Below the pieces are notes generated by a model. It was given only the letters and a program-made list of their open reading frames with translations, searched no databases and was not told the origin of the DNA. DNA of 64,000 bases from Trileptium ribeirensis (lineage: Eukaryota; Nematoda; Enoplea; Enoplida; Thoracostomopsidae): assembly GCA_030248225.1 (NCBI GenBank), contig JASANE010025039.1, positions 1-64,000 of the forward strand, given 5' to 3'. Made by a program: the position numbers and the translations under genes. Shown piece by piece: positions 48,811 to 62,067 of the stretch (its first letter is position 1; each line of letters starts with the position of its first letter).

Positions 48811-48927
48811 ATGAAAGTACATGATTTTTATAACAAATGTTTCTTCATAACTGATTAGCAAGACTTGAGTCAGCAACATCTTCATTAACACTTTGTTAAA
48901 ATGACAAAATTTAACCTAGATTTTTAC

Positions 48928-49089
48928 CTTCTGATTGTGAACGCTATTTTTCTGTTTTTCAGCGCGCGAAGCAACATTGTCGTAGTCCAAAAGTTTGTCA
49001 GCGCGTTTCGCGATCAGCTTCGAAGGACCCGAAAACAACTGGCTTAGCTGCTGCAGCGGCTCACAAGTGGATTCGTTAATTTGACTGAA
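48928..49089 (-). CDS. DNMBP: GEF exon i: BAR domain, last exon seen
   Basis: 54 codons. Reads FSQINESTCEPLQQLSQLFS then GPSKLIAKRADKLLDYDNVA, the membrane-facing BAR segment (KLI.KR.DKLLDYD). Acceptor CTTCATTTCAG, donor AAG|GTAAAA, so the frame continues in an exon not found here. The retroelement at 46825-48776 lies in the intron that follows. Confidence 0.9.
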
Positions 49090-52000
49090 CTGAAATGAAG
49101 AAAAAATTGCAAAAAAAAACTCGTGTAAGCTGTATCACACAAATACTATGGTTAGTTACTGCAAATAGTGATTAGAACTAAAATTATTATCGATTGGTAC
49201 CACTGGCACTCTGTTTTGTGATCGAAGATACCAATGTGGAAAGGCCTCAGTACGAGTTCATCGTTTAAACACAAACACAACGATTTTTCTTGGAGGCTAT
49301 GTTATCGAATAGGTACTTTCGTAAACATGGTAACGATGTCTCATAGCATAAAAAATTGGCAACTCAAGGAAACAAACATCTTAACAAACTAATAAAAAAT
49401 TGTCCTTTAGGTATTAATTTGTGTGGTAGGTACTTCGTCAGCGGTATTGCACGAGTGAACTGAAGGTGACCTCCCAACCACCCTATTTTGTAATAACTGA
49501 TATCAAATCACAAGCTCTTTTTACGTAAAAAAATTGTGTATTTTGGTTGGTTTTTCCTAACCAAAAATTGGCAAAATCAAGTCCATATATCACAAATTTT
49601 ACCTTGTGCTCGAGCAGAGTTTCGGCGAATGCTCGAGCAGAGCTCAATTTGTAGCAATTCGAGTTCCTAATGTCTATCTACTTTACATAATTTCCATCGT
49701 TCAGTGTTGGCGAAAAAATTTAAAGCAAGAGCGGCGTCATAAACAAATTGATTTAATGGATCATATTTTGGTGTTCGCGAACAAATCCAGCATAATATTA
49801 ATTCGACAAATTTCGTTCTCAAGAATTTAAATACTATTCTAATCTTCGTGACAGCAAAACGGCTTTATTTCAATCGCGAAAGAGCACGGCTTTGCACCGA
49901 ATTTCAATCAACCAATAAGGGTTCTTCATTCGTCCCATAAGCTATTAATTGAACAAATCAATTGATATACGTAACTGTAGATATAGAATTTTAAAATGAA
50001 CTGGGGCAACACAGAATAATTTGTGACGTGAACGTCCGCCCTAGCCAGACGATGTTTGCATGGATGAGGATGGTTTGGGAATGAAACACACACCATCGTC
50101 CAAAAACTTGAACCCAGATTAGTGCGTCAAAATTTTTATTAGTAAGTAAATAACTACACATAAATCGCACCAAGTTTTCGCTTATCTGCGACGTAGCTCT
50201 CTGCCATATGTGAAGTAGACGATGAAGATCATCAGTGGCGTCTGCTCCATAGAATTGAGTCAGCTGTTCTGCTAAGGAATACAGCGTCCCGACAGAGTGC
50301 TGTACACGATCGCAGTACGATTTTGATTGTCGTAACAATACCTTGACTAGCTTTTCGACTGACCGAAATTCGGTCTCCAATGCGTCAAACTTTCCGTCAT
50401 GGGTCTGAAAGACAAAATCACTATCTTTAGTCCAATAAATTCAGAACATTGTATGAATATAAGTAACTAATTCTCCAACTTAAAACGAAGATTTATGAAA
50501 ACACATTTTGCCAACGATATTTTCTTAAATTTTAACAAACTTTCCGGAACTTCGGAATCCTTCTATTGTCAGAGCAATAACTACAATCACTTTTACTAAA
50601 CTAATTTCCCGCGGTTCATTAAAACATAAATTAAGGAAAATATGTGCAAATTTTATGTCAAGTCTCGACCTTATTAACACTAACTCACTCGCCAGTCCAA
50701 AAAATATTATAAAGGCTGCTACTCTGCTAATAATCTGTTATCGTAAAGCAAAACATACACTAACCTCCAGTAAAATAACATATTCAATAATAATAAATCT
50801 GTGCTAAGGATAATTTTCGTCAATAACTGAACAGTGCTCATCATCTTATTTTGTACAGTTTGAGCGAGCGATATTATGTTTATGTGTGTTCGCATAGAGT
50901 TACTTTATAGCAGCTCATATAGGTGGAATGCAAAACTGTCTGACATCCAGATATTACTAGATTCATCGCCCCAAATATATACTTCTCAATCAAGCAGATT
51001 ACAAAAGCAGAAATATTATTATGGAGATGACCCCATCAAAAATATTACCAAATGAGACAGCCCGATTGCTGACGATAATTTCATTCCAAATCGCGAACTT
51101 TTCTTACGAACACTGTGAATATTTATCTTTGACAGCCGGTCGGTGAACGAAACATCATCTCGTCGATATTTTTGTACTATAAGTAGTGAAAGAAAACTCA
51201 TTTATTTAACTTAATTATTGTGGTAACTCAATAAGTACACGATCATTAATCAAATTAACTATTTTCTATAAAATGTGTAACAACTACTGATAGGAGTTGA
51301 TGTATGCGACAATATAGCGATAGCTGCAACAATAATAAAATGTTTTATGTTTCAACGTAAAGTTGGCCGCTGACTCAAAACTCTATCCTCTTGTATGATG
51401 AATACCGGTGTTACTGAACGCAATTCTAATACCACGCATTACACGTTACATCTAAAATATGTGTCCGTTGCAAAACTAAAGAAACTAGATAAACTGGTAT
51501 TAGAAAATTTCAACTTTCTGGGTTATCATGACTGCAATGGTCTAAAAGATTTTATTAGTGCACAGATTACTTATTTATTTAAAACCGTCGTATACTCCCT
51601 AACACTAGGAAGCAGAAAGGACTTCAAAAATTTCTAACACGAATGTCACAAGGGAAAATTGACAGAAGCTTCAAATTTGATAGCATCTGTACATTTTAAA
51701 TTTGCTGTGTCTAAAGAGTACCCACGTCAGCGCATACGTCATAATGACATTATATCAAATTGTAGCAATGGCATAGGAGTCGAAGGTCCGGCGGCATGAG
51801 GGAAGGAGGTAAAAATTGTAATTTTTAGGAACACATACTTTTTCTCAATTTCGCTAAAAATTTTTTACGTATTTTTCAATTTTTCGGTGTTTACTGATGT
51901 CATGCTGTGCAGATTAAATCAGAATCCTGCACAATAGGACAGAATCTGTTTGGACCAAATGCTGGCCTCCACCCATGTTAACCGTTACGGTTGGGTGCAA

Positions 52001-55000
52001 ACGGCTTTACTAAAAATATAAAAACGAGGCGACCGAAGTGCTTCAAAGAACAAATTAGAAATGGAATAAACTAGCAAAATAACCAATACGGACACCATTT
52101 CAAAATGAAATGATAATATAGAAAAAACCACACAACTCTTTCTGGCACCGGTTTCAAAAGAAAGTGGTATAAAAGAAAAACGATTTAAGACAGCATTTTC
52201 AAAATGAAGTGTTATGAAAGAATGTGAAGCAACATATCCTTTGAACAAACAATAATTAATTTGTACGACTGCATTATTAAAAAATCGCTGTAACGTTTGA
52301 TTATATTGCCAAAGAGATACCTAATTCTTTACGTCTCTTAAAATCGTCCATCGACTGAGCAACAGCGGCCATACATTCTATGGCATCCACCAGCTTGCCT
52401 TTATCGGAATGACTGAATTCGGTGTTCTAAAATTATCAGACATGGAAAAATATTATACAGAACGGCATAAGTGTAAAGTATTATATGATGTAACTAGATA
52501 CAAAAGACCGTAATATTATGCAGCAGACACGTATTAAGCTAAAATATTCAATATTTCATTTCTGCACAAGTGCCGTTACTGACTGCAGTATACTTTTCTT
52601 AAATAAAATAATAGTTATAATCTATTGTTAGATAAAATTTTACGGCACAGCTACGTTAGACAAGAGGGTAAATAACAATACCAAGAGTGCATTATTCCCT
52701 AACACACTCTTGATATTACTCACTTTAGCCAATTCGTTGAGGAAAAGTGGATACTTCAATACTCGCTGAACTGGACGCGAAATTGCACTGTTAATGTCGA
52801 AACATTTTCTTGTAAGTCGAATTTGTTCCAAACAATCATTGATATATTGCTTCAATTCATTTGTTCCTTCACTCTGCAAGTCAGAAAAAGCATTATAAGA
52901 GCAGCAATAAAATAGACAGATTTTTGGTAGATGATAAAAATTGTATTAGAAATAAAACGGTTGTGATTGTCGAAAAAGCAAAATAATTTTCGCTCTTTCT
53001 GAACCAAAACAGAATAATCCTAAACAACCATATCGCGTTATAATGCGACTATCCGTGCAGCTAATCAGTATCGTTAGCTAAAAATATTTTAATAATTTAC
53101 ACAAATATTCTACTATAACCCGTATCTGTCCACTTGCTACAGCTTTCATAAACAAAACTGAAAAACGTTTTAAATACCTGAACGAATATAATATATATTA
53201 TGTTACAACGCATACTTTTTCAAAAATTACAAGTAGCTTGCCGAGTTCTTCCGAGTAGAGACCCAAGTGCTTATTGAAATCGTCTGCGCATTGCAAGAAG
53301 CATTCACCAATTTCTTGATTATCAAATGATTTCGCTAAAATTAACTACGAAAAACAGGACGTCGCCGCAAACCATGAATACATAAGATAAACTACTGATA
53401 CAAACTAAAATAAAGCGAGTGGTGTTTCCAAATATGCAAAAATACTTTTTGAATGTATGCATCTCATCGCGGGGTTGATGTGTGCAAATTTTTAGACACA
53501 TAGAAGGTAATGTACATGTGCAGCTATGTATGTGCGTGATAATAATCAAGTCATTGTTATAAATGATTTATTACCTAAAATCTAACAAAAATCACACTAC
53601 AAAAATTGTGGGTTTGGCACTTTGGCACAACCAAAATTTTTTATCAGATCAACAATTTCCGAGTAATGAGTTAAAATAATATAAAAACATCGAAAGTGTG
53701 AAAATAGATTCAACATTATTTTGTTTTTAAGTAAACTTATATCTTGTTGGAGAAGAGAGATAAACCCATAGGTTTTATTTCACCGTTGATAACCCTGGCT
53801 CCATTGTACAATCTGTAACTCATTAAAATGCTCAATTTTGGCACCAAATATAGGCAAAACGTGGTAATTTAGCTGTATGCAGAGCAGTAGAACGACTGTA
53901 GAGGTTTTAGGCGCAGCTGAGCACGATAAAAACAATGTTATTTGCGAGCTATTCATCTAATACGACACATCTGCAACCCTTATGGTTTACATCATAAAAA
54001 GGTTTTGTTTTTTTTTTGAAAGATACTACTTACAAAATTAAAAAATTTCCTGTTCTTGGCCATCACAGCAGAAAAACAAAAAGTCCTATGCGTCCCAGAT
54101 ACGCTGACATAATTCACCTTTACATTGCTCTTACTGTATATATTAGTGAGGTGTGTTACTGACTTTCTGGGACTCTGAATTATAAATGAAAATAAATTAG
54201 CCACACGCACCCCTTTTCACATCGGTTGTGGATATAATTAAATTTTACATAGTAGGTATTTTTATCCCAGTTAAATTAGGTTTAAGACATAGAAGAAGCA
54301 ATAATTTACATAATATGGAAACCTAAAGCAGGGCTTACAGTTTTTTGCATCGCTCCTCAACCAATGTATTCTGTGTACTTGTAGCTGGCAAAGCAAGGGG
54401 AAACGGAGCGAGTGTGGGTACAATGAGCTTATTAACAATTTCGTCGTTCTAAATTCAGGTCCCATCCTAGCAATTAGAACCGCCACTTCAATGACAACGC
54501 TACGGTCATTTTATAAAAACCGAAGAACTCGCTATTTCTTCTTGCATTGACCAAAAACACAAAATTTAAGAACAATTATAACACGATACAATAGTAGGAC
54601 CCTAAGACTTTCATTATTTGGTGCATAGTACGCAAATACTATTGCACTTATTGTATTTACCATTCCCGAACACCTATGGACACAATCAATTGAGCTACAT
54701 ACATCAACATCTGTATTGGAAAAGTCGCGAAATTTGATTATTTTGGTGTCAAAATTTACTAAACTTAGTTCTGGCGCCGTCCGCAGGGCTAATAACATAG
54801 GGAATAGAGTCTTAAAACAGTGGAACTAACTTGTTTTAACGGGTTAAATAACACTATACTCCAAAGCTGGAAGTGGTCGTTAGATTTAGAGTGTAATGAA
54901 AGGGCACAAATAAACTAAATTTGTGATCAAATTAAAAAATTGAGAAGATCCATCCATCCACTGATGAGTTATGTACTTTACAGACGGACAAAAAATTCTT

Positions 55001-58000
55001 TTACGATTTTTTACGTAGAAAAGTTATAGGTGGAAACTCCGCCCGACAGCTTCAATTATCAGTAAAAAGCTTCCCTAAAATCAATGTTATACATACCAAT
55101 CACATTTAGTGTTATTATCAGTACCAGTAGCGTCAAATATTAGCGAAACCATAAGTTTTTAAAAATCTTCAACTGACCATGGCGGTATTGGGATTATTAA
55201 AATAGAAAACTTTGTTGAGTTGAAATAAAACATACTCTGCTCTTTTTGAAGCAAATCCACCAGTTTCTTCGATATCTCCATTACTGTTCCAACAGTCAGT
55301 AGCGGCACACCGTAGCCAGGAGCAATAACCTTTAAAAATACTGAAACATGTGAGTGAATTATTAATTAATAAAGAATTGTGTACGACGTCTTGTATTGCA
55401 CAGTATAAAAGCGCTGTGTATTATACGAAATTCATGTCACATATCTAAAAACAAAAGAAATAGTAGTTAAGTTTACGAGTTCGCACATTCAATCGAAATG
55501 AGGTTTTGTTACATAGACGAAGAGTAAATTTTAAAAAGGACTACAAACTTGGCCTGTCCGCATGTTTTGAAAAGTAGAGTGTGTGGGCACATGTTCATTA
55601 TCAGGGGAAATTTCAGCGACACGAGGTATGTACATATTCTATGTGTTATATGTTTGCAAATTTTCAGGTACTTTAGTTCGGCAAGCAAATATTTTCAGGA
55701 TTTAGTATAAAAAATAATAGTAACTAAAGTTTGAAATATTTAGAATACAAATACACAAATTTAAAGATATAAATAAATCATAGTGGCTTCGTGTGAGTGG
55801 GGGTACATGGGAAATTTAGAAAGTGGTGAGATAACCCTCCGCTACACCCTGCAACAGTGGACAAGCCAGCACGCCCTGGAAAACAATCTCAAGTCTTAGC
55901 AGTTTCACCAGAAATCAGATATTAATTTCGTCCCATAATGAATAGCATACCTAATCTTTATAATCTACTTAATATTATTTACGTTTATCAAGGCCCGTAT
56001 TCTAAAATAAGGGTAGCCTCTACCCGCAGGTATTTCGTATGCCAAAATTTTCCTGTCTATGTGCCTCATAAACTCGCGCGGATGCATTTCGATAAAAAAT
56101 TTTGCTCTATAGCAAAAGCGATGACGATGTACTTTTACATGAGGGCGAAAAACTCCTACCCCATCTTTCGGGTCAAAATAATAAGAACAAGTTTTTAACC
56201 GTTATTTTGCCAAATCTAGCCATACTGGTACCAGTGAATCGAAGGCCGTATTTCGCGGCACTGGCTTCGCATCAAAAAACAGAGGCTACAACATAAAATT
56301 ATCCTTTTTGTAAGACACCTTCCTTGGCCGCTGTGCGTACGAATGTTTTTGGTCAACAAAATGACAGAAATACCATTTACACAATTTACATTATTATTTT
56401 ACACCTTTTCAAGTGAGTTTCAAAGGTTTAACGGTCGACGAACGATTTCCAAAATTTAGTACGTTTTGATTTGCTTGGTTATGTAATATCATTCTAGCTA
56501 TATGTTTCTGATACGTTGAATAATATGTTGGTTTGATTATATCAATAATATGGAGCCATAGCGCAGCTGGCTACGAATCTGAATTATTTTTATAACTGAT
56601 GGTGATATACATAAATTTATGTCCGTGACTCACACAACCTCTTATCGCATTAGACCGGCAGCCGTGAACTACCACGAAACGACCTAAATTCCCTCTCCGG
56701 GTGTTGGTTGGGTTTCGGGCAGTTTAATTAGACGTGAAATTCTTTTAATAACTTTCTCTTAGTCTAACTGATGAATCAGAAAAAATTGTTTCTTATGCAC
56801 ATGGAAAGACAAAAAATTTCAAAAGTCCAAAATCACTATTTTATGGTTTCTAGTGGTTTCAGCCTGCGTCGAAGAAAACAAAAATCTTTACTCTATGCTC
56901 AGCTCAACGTTCATTATACAGTTAATTTGTGTCTTAAATTATTGTTTTTGATTCACTTTAAGATGTACATCGGTGTACACATATAGTGCTGAAATTTCGT
57001 GTTTTTATGGTATAATCTAACCAGATATTTTTTTAAAAACTTTTTTCTATACTAATATATGTCATAAAATTTAATTGTGCCTAAAATGTACAAACTTGTA
57101 GCCTGAGGTTTTCATAATTAAAAGTTGACAAAATAGCCACATTATAAAATGTCGTTTGTATTAATGCTGTCGTAAATATATATGTAAGAGACGAAAATGC
57201 TCACCTCAGGAAGCTTGCGGCGATGAAACACGCGCCGGTAAGTATCCAGATCAGCACAATACTCCTTCTCACTTTGTATTATCTCTTCTATTAGATTGAC
57301 TCGTTGAGCTCTCCGCGCTTCGCGCTTTTGAGCTTCATTTCGTTCCACTTGTTCAGCGTTCTTCTGTTTCACTAAAGTCAAACTAAACCTATTCTGAGAT
57401 GGTGGTTCAGCTGGACGCGGTGGTGGAACTTTTTCTTTTTTTAGGCTACCGGACGCTTGAACACCAGCATAGTCAGTTGTGACTGAATGGCAACTTTGAT
57501 AACTGTTCATCGATGAGCGCTGACTTATGGCACGATCAAATTCGCTGTCTAGGTCAAAGTCATCATTGTAGTGAAAAACAGTCTTCGTCGCTGCACTCCG
57601 ATCACATACACGATTTGCACTTGTACGTTCGTTACTACACTCTAACAATTCGGGTGCTCGAAATGCTGCTGCTTGAAGCGACATGTCGCGAGACTGTGAA
57701 GACATTGACCTAGACCCGCTGCCACTATCACCCCGGGACAAATTATCAATGGACTTATTTAACAAATTAGACATAAGTTTTTGAGTACTTGAACTTAGTC
57801 GGCTTGTAGCCGTTGCATCGTATTGCACCGGTGAAATATTACAGCCAAGAGATGACTGATTTTGGTATAACTGCTTGTTTGTTTCAACACTAGGTACCGT
57901 TGTACTAGTGTGAGACACTGACGAACATGACTTAATAGCAGAATGATTTTGACGAAGAAAGCAAATCGGAATGAGCCCAGAATCGCCAGTGTCCAAATTG

Positions 58001-60966
58001 TAGGCATCAACCCATTCAGCGTTCACAATATTCTTAAGCTTAACGTGTTGGCCGACATAAGCCGTGAGATCACCGCGCTCGGTACCAACAAAACTATATT
58101 CGACGACATATGTGCATTCGTCGCCAGTAGCATCACTAACAGTAAGAGCATCGTCTTCGGGTAAAGCGCTTAGCTTTTGAACACCTGATGGCGTAACTTC
58201 TTGCAATGTGCTACTATTAACATTTTGGTAATAGCACGGAGTCGTAGACGTTGCCAAAATTTTGCCACCTTCATCTGTGGGGTTATCAGGCTCATAGTCA
58301 ACATTTTTGGCCGTAAAACGGTTGATTCCACGATCATCACAGTCGACAATAACGTCCAGATATTCTGTTGGCACAATCCCCACAGCTCCGTTCAACTCAC
58401 ATTCTGTCCACGAGTCTTCGAAATGACGTCGCAAGTTAATCAATTCCCCTGCGGATACTGTTAGCTCTCCAGCAAATTCTGCTGTAAACGAGTACTTGAC
58501 ACGTGCGTAAGGATTGACCGCGTCGATATCATGTTTCAAATTAGCAATATTTGATTTCGATATCAACTTGGAGGCTACTGAGTTTTCCTTATTTGGCTCC
58601 ATGACCGGCAAACAGCCGGCTGCAGACGTCCGTCGCTTAGCAGCCATCGCAGAAGACGTGGTTCGACTAAGCACAACATCATTGCTTTGCTTATCACCAC
58701 TAAACCAACCATTTGTTTGCTGCGGCAGTTGCACAAATCCAAGCGGAAACGTACCAGAAACGCCGGATGAATTACGGCCGCGGCAGAATAAACCGTCGTC
58801 TAATACTTCAAAGATCTCAACAACTTCCCCAGCGGTCAATCTGATTTCGTTCGGTAAACGAGGAGACAAGTCTTTTATTACTGTGGCACAAAAAAGATCG
58901 TTCGAGGTAGGCCCCGACAAATTGTCCTTTGTTGATGCTGTCTCTGAAAATATGAAAAAGATTGATCTTGTAGAAGGTGTCAAAAATATGACAACAGGAG
59001 CAATTAAAAAGGGAACCGGTTTTTAATTTTTGCAAATTACTATCTATTTTATCTCAATCCATTACAAAATGTGCTTTCAATAACGTAGTAAAACGCATTC
59101 GCTCACTAAAATTATTAAATCAAGGTGACCACTAACCGATAGCTGTTGTTAAAAATAGTAATAATCTTCACGATCTGCTAGAATTATCGCACAGCAGCCG
59201 AAAATAACAAAGACCAGCGAATATCTCATAACTTAATATTTTATTAATCCAATATGATACTCAAATCGGCATACGAATATATCGGTTTTGTAAATGCTAA
59301 TTTTGAACCGCAATAGAGATCTAAAATATAAATCAACCGAAATACTGTGCTCTGCTATTTCGGAGAGGGGGTCTGGCATTTTCAAGTGCCCTACCTCCGG
59401 CAACATTTGATCTCCCCTGGCTCATCGCCTTTTTGCCATATGCTTTGAATAGTTTTTCTCTTGATAAATGCCCCCTAGTTTCGAAACAGGGGCCTGGTAC
59501 ATACAAAATTTTCCGCGAATGAAAAGTCCAGGAATAGCCACATTGTGTGTTTGCAATTTCTTCTTCGACCTGTTAAGATTAAACCTGGAAGCATAACCAA
59601 GGGAGCCCTCCAACTTAAACTGAGTAACCGTAATATACTGTAGTTGTCAGAAAAAGTCAACCAAAATTAATTTAGAAACTGGATGCAATGTCGTGTTTAC
59701 ATAAAAGGGAGAACAATTTAGCAAATTTTAACCCTGCATGGATAAATTTGGGGTTTTTTAATCGAAATGGGAACAGTTAACGTATTTTTAGTAATCAACC
59801 AAAGAAAATTTGTATTCGCGCATGAAAATACTTGGGACCTAGGAACACGAACTGGTGGACCACAAATTTATCTGAGGGCATGTTCTGTTGCAAGCCAGAT
59901 AAGAGGTCGAAACACGTGAGACCTGCTCTTTTTATTTGAACAAGCCAGATATAACAATATGCAGGAAACGAAATATTGCATCGAACAACAACTCGTATAG
60001 CACAACCAATCGGTCGTACAAAATGGTATATTACTCGTCTGGATAAAATGGCTTTATACCAAGAAACAAACCAAAATGTGGTAACTACATTTTTTGAGAT
60101 ACCGTTTCAAATGCCTTACCCCAATATAAGTTATAAACCATCGGCAACTGCTATTAATTGGACATAAATACATTTATCGCACAGCGTCGTCAACTAAGGC
60201 ATGCCACACAGCACGCATCGTGGCATTTGCAAAATTTACTTATTCACCTGGGTCGCCACAGACCCTCGAATGTATCGTTGAGTAAGTTGCTATTCATCCA
60301 AGGGTCGCCACGGAATGTTTTTTCAATCTTGTAGCTGTAATGTAAAAACAGCGAGCAGCACCCGATTATATCATGTTGGAGTGACTGAATCGTACTTACG
60401 ACGTGTAAGTAGAAATATTTTAGGATCAGCTTCCACCGACTTCGGATGCTCAGCCATTTGGTACCATGATGTTTTATCCGTGCTCTCGGTTTTGGTTTCG
60501 CAACCTACCGGTATCAGAAGCCTGCATAATTCTGAAAATTTCTTCTGGTTGGAGAACCCCGTTGTCAAATATTCTATCGAAATTAACAACTAAAACATTT
60601 TTAAACTGCTTGTGCAGCATCCAGGTCCACGAATTAAAAAAACAAGCGATACCTTAACCACTCTGCCACACTACCCTTGGAATGTTTACAAAGTTTATAT
60701 ACTTCATTGACTAGCTGATCTGAAATGTTCAGACAATGCGCGCAACAATTTAATATCTGATTACAGCCTCGCTATACGGTTACAAAACATTTAAAAACGG
60801 CAAAAATGCACAGGTTTACTTGCTGCAGTCTCTATTAATGGATTCGTTCTGGTGTCGAAACGAGGCAGCAGCCTTGTATGATTAAGTGGAAACAGTCCGC
60901 GCCGTCCTGATATTTCACCGTTCCACCAATTATCGTCAACACGACCGAGACCCATGATTATTTCCG
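48928..60966 (-). CDS. DNMBP: DNMBP/Tuba-type Cdc42 GEF: SH3 x4, DH, BAR (9 exons seen, both ends missing)
   Basis: Exons in transcript order: 60966-60820, 58943-57205, 55329-55236, 53334-53231, 52873-52724, 52426-52321, 51176-51049, 50404-50171, 49089-48928. All introns are GT-AG and every phase joins in one frame (about 955 codons). Four N-terminal SH3 domains, a DH domain and a BAR domain in this order are the DNMBP/Tuba architecture; the family activates Cdc42 and ties dynamin and actin regulators to membranes. The DH hallmark PVQRVLKYPLF is in exon 5. The BAR region (exons 7-9) contains INIHSVRKKSSRF and KLIAKRADKLLDYD. The rest of the BAR domain and the C-terminal SH3 domains expected of the family, and the exon with the first half of SH3-1, were not found; they may lie downstream of 48928, beyond 60966 or outside the window. 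Confidence 0.94.
50171..50404 (-). CDS. DNMBP: GEF exon h: BAR domain
   Basis: 78 codons, phase 0. Reads THDGKFDALETEFRSVEKLV and continues as an amphipathic helix through RQSKSYCDRVQHSV and QLTQFYGADATDD to ATSQISENL. Typical BAR coiled-coil helix. Acceptor GTCTTTCAG, donor TTG|GTGCGA. Confidence 0.9.
51049..51176 (-). CDS. DNMBP: GEF exon g: DH-BAR junction
   Basis: Completes a Val codon and reads QKYRRDDVSFTDRLSKINIH then SVRKKSSRFGMKLSSAIGLS. The KYRR and LSKINIHSVRKKS pattern matches the start of the DNMBP BAR region. Acceptor CTACTTATAG, donor TTG|GTAATA. Confidence 0.9.
52321..52426 (-). CDS. DNMBP: GEF exon f: end of DH
   Basis: Reads NTEFSHSDKGKLVDAIECMA then AVAQSMDDFKRRKEL, the C-terminal DH helix leading to the BAR region. 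Donor TTAG|GTATCT, phase 1. Confidence 0.88.
52724..52873 (-). CDS. DNMBP: GEF exon e: DH domain with PVQR..KYPL motif
   Basis: 50 codons, phase 0 both sides. Contains ISRPVQRVLKYPLFLNELAK, the conserved region 3 of DH domains that faces the Rho GTPase. Acceptor GACTTGCAG, donor AAA|GTGAGT. Confidence 0.94.
53231..53334 (-). CDS. DNMBP: GEF exon d: DH domain
   Basis: Reads TKSFDNQEIGECFLQCADDF then NKHLGLYSEELGKLL, matching the IGECFL...YSEYC region of Dbl-homology domains. Acceptor TTTTAG, donor CTT|GTAATT. Confidence 0.9.
53335..55235 (-). other. GEF intron c-d
   Basis: 1901-bp AT-rich intron with no embedded element recognised. Short frames only. Confidence 0.7.
55236..55329 (-). CDS. 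DNMBP: GEF exon c: DH domain
   Basis: Phase 0 in, phase 1 out. It reads VIAPGYGVPLLTVGTVMEIS then KKLVDLLQKEQ, the helix after the first DH block. Acceptor TTTTTAAAG|GTT, donor CAGA|GTATGT. Confidence 0.82.
55551..55867 (-). mobile_element. GGCCTGTCCACAG MITE, reverse-oriented copy
   Basis: Left terminus GGCCTGTCCGCATG at 55551 and right terminus CAGTGGACAAGCC at 55855-55867 form imperfect inverted repeats. The right interior GTACATGGGAAATTTAGAAAGTGGTG is the reverse complement of the left interior of 11153-11543, so the orientation is reversed. 317 bp. Confidence 0.78.
56390..56570 (+). repeat. Partial dispersed repeat unit
   Basis: Contains GGTCGACGAACGATTTCCAAAA and ACGTTTTGATTTGCTTGGTTATG, the uninterrupted form of the site into which the 23316-24899 element inserted. 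Confidence 0.6.
57205..58943 (-). CDS. DNMBP: GEF exon b: SH3 domains 2-4, linker, start of DH
   Basis: 1739-bp exon from acceptor CATATTTTCAG to donor CCTGAG|GTGAGC. SH3-2 is at about 58899-58716 (FCATVIKDLSPRLPNEIRLT), SH3-3 at 58509-58348 (YARVKYSFTAEFAGELTVSA) and SH3-4 at 58116-57952 (TYVVEYSFVGTERGDLTAYV). A Ser-rich linker and the proline motif VPPPRPAEPPSQNRFS follow, then the first DH helix, NLIEEIIQSEKEYCADLDTY. The first SH3 in the exon is not an N-terminal start; upstream exon a joins in phase. Confidence 0.94.
58944..60819 (-). other. GEF intron a-b
   Basis: 1876-bp intron. No transposon recognised. A tRNA-like fragment lies at 60641-60675. GGGTCGCCACAGA (60250) and GGGTCGCCACGGA (60302) form a short diverged duplication. 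Confidence 0.65.
60641..60675 (-). pseudogene. tRNA-derived 5' fragment (A box) with decayed remainder
   Basis: On the - strand, GGTAGTGTGGCAGAGTGGTT followed by AAGGTATCGCTTGTT reads as acceptor, D-arm with an internal promoter A box (TGGCAGAGTGG) and the start of an anticodon stem of a Leu/Ser-like class II tRNA. The rest does not fold: no T-arm B box follows. It is a tRNA pseudogene or the head of a SINE. Confidence 0.55.
60820..60966 (-). CDS. DNMBP: GEF exon a: second half of SH3 domain 1
   Basis: The acceptor TGTATTTTAG precedes 60966. The exon reads EIIMGLGRVDDNWWNGEISG, then RRGLFPLNHTRLL, the RT-loop end, the tryptophan pair and the ALYDF-distal strands of an SH3 fold. It ends in phase 1 at GCAA|GTAAAC, which fits the next exon exactly. 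It starts two bases into a codon, so an exon with the ALYDF half of the domain must precede it. Confidence 0.88.
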
Positions 60967-62060
60967 CTAAAATACAGCTATCGATCTATACTACTAAAAA
61001 ACACGATGCTGCTGCTGCGCTGTACTTACTAGTTTAATGTCGCAGTAATTCAGTTTTCACCCGCATTCTATCATTATCTGAAGACGTTCAAACATGTTCA
61101 ATTCTAGAATTTATATTTCGATTATAACATAGATGTATATATGTTAGAAGGAGTTCATGGCAATGTCGTAAAAGTTGGAGTAAGGATCAATTTTACTTAT
61201 ATTTTTGTTCTAACCAACCTTTCTTGTATTGCTAGGTAGATTTTCAATCCTCCTTTATTGAATTGTTAGTTCTTATCCAGATACACATCATCATAAGGCG
61301 CATAATGTTTGATTTGGAACAATATCGTTAAAAATTGCTAGCCAGTAGATATCAAAGTAATTTTGTGATGTCATGACTGTTCATGACATCATAAAGTGTG
61401 AACAGAGGCAAGATTTAAAAGTATGATTAAAGGTGCCTTTGCTAATTCTAATGTCAACACGACACCGTTTGGTCAGTACTGTTAGTATTGGCAATATCGC
61501 TATTGTGACGCTTTAGCTACTGTTAGCTGGCCAGCTTTCAGATGGTGCAATTGTATACGTGCCAAATGTTATTTTAAAGGCCAACGCCTATAAGATTTAA
61601 ATGTTTTTCAAGTATATAGCACGAAACTTGCTACACAAAATTCAAATTTACAGCATCAAAAATGAAAGCTGAATAACTGATTGTTTACATATATTTAGGA
61701 AATAACGGGTCTGCTTTCAAAAACTTGTAATTAAAATCGCAAAAACACAACAGTCTTACTGACCACTGAGAAATGTACACACCAGAGCGAATTTCAGAAT
61801 GAAATCGGCAAATCAAGTAATCCTACATTAACAAAAATAGAAACCCGTGGGATATGACTAGTCTGTTTTTAAATATAAATTCTTAAATTCAAATTTGTTA
61901 CAAAAACGGAAGATTGCGAAATCTACTTAAGTTCAGTTCAGAGGTTTAGTTTTTCACCAAGTACACGTTCACTACTTCGCCGTGCCCTGCGAAATCTACT
62001 TAAATTAAGTTTAGCTCTTCAGCAAGTATACGTAGAGTTGGAATCGGTGTGAGGCAATTT
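60967..62060. other. No exon found upstream of GEF exon a
   Basis: AT-rich. The exon carrying the first half of SH3-1 was looked for on the - strand and not recognised. A two-copy direct repeat begins GCGAAATCTACTTAA at 61989 and a diverged form at 61916 (spacing 73 bp). Confidence 0.5.
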
Positions 62061-62067
62061 TACTGCC

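Larger units (their letters stand above)
49090..52320 (-). other. GEF introns f-i
   Basis: Introns 51177-52320 (1144 bp), 50405-51048 (644 bp) and 49090-50170 (1081 bp). AT-rich, no embedded element recognised. Confidence 0.75.
55330..57204 (-). other. GEF intron b-c
   Basis: 1875-bp intron containing a reverse-oriented GGCCTGTCCACAG MITE (55551-55867) and a partial dispersed repeat unit (56390-56570). Confidence 0.7.

Noticed and set aside
58514..59026. 170-codon + strand frame opposite the GEF
   Set aside because: It is the antisense shadow of the SH3-bearing exon, which has clear domain and splice support.
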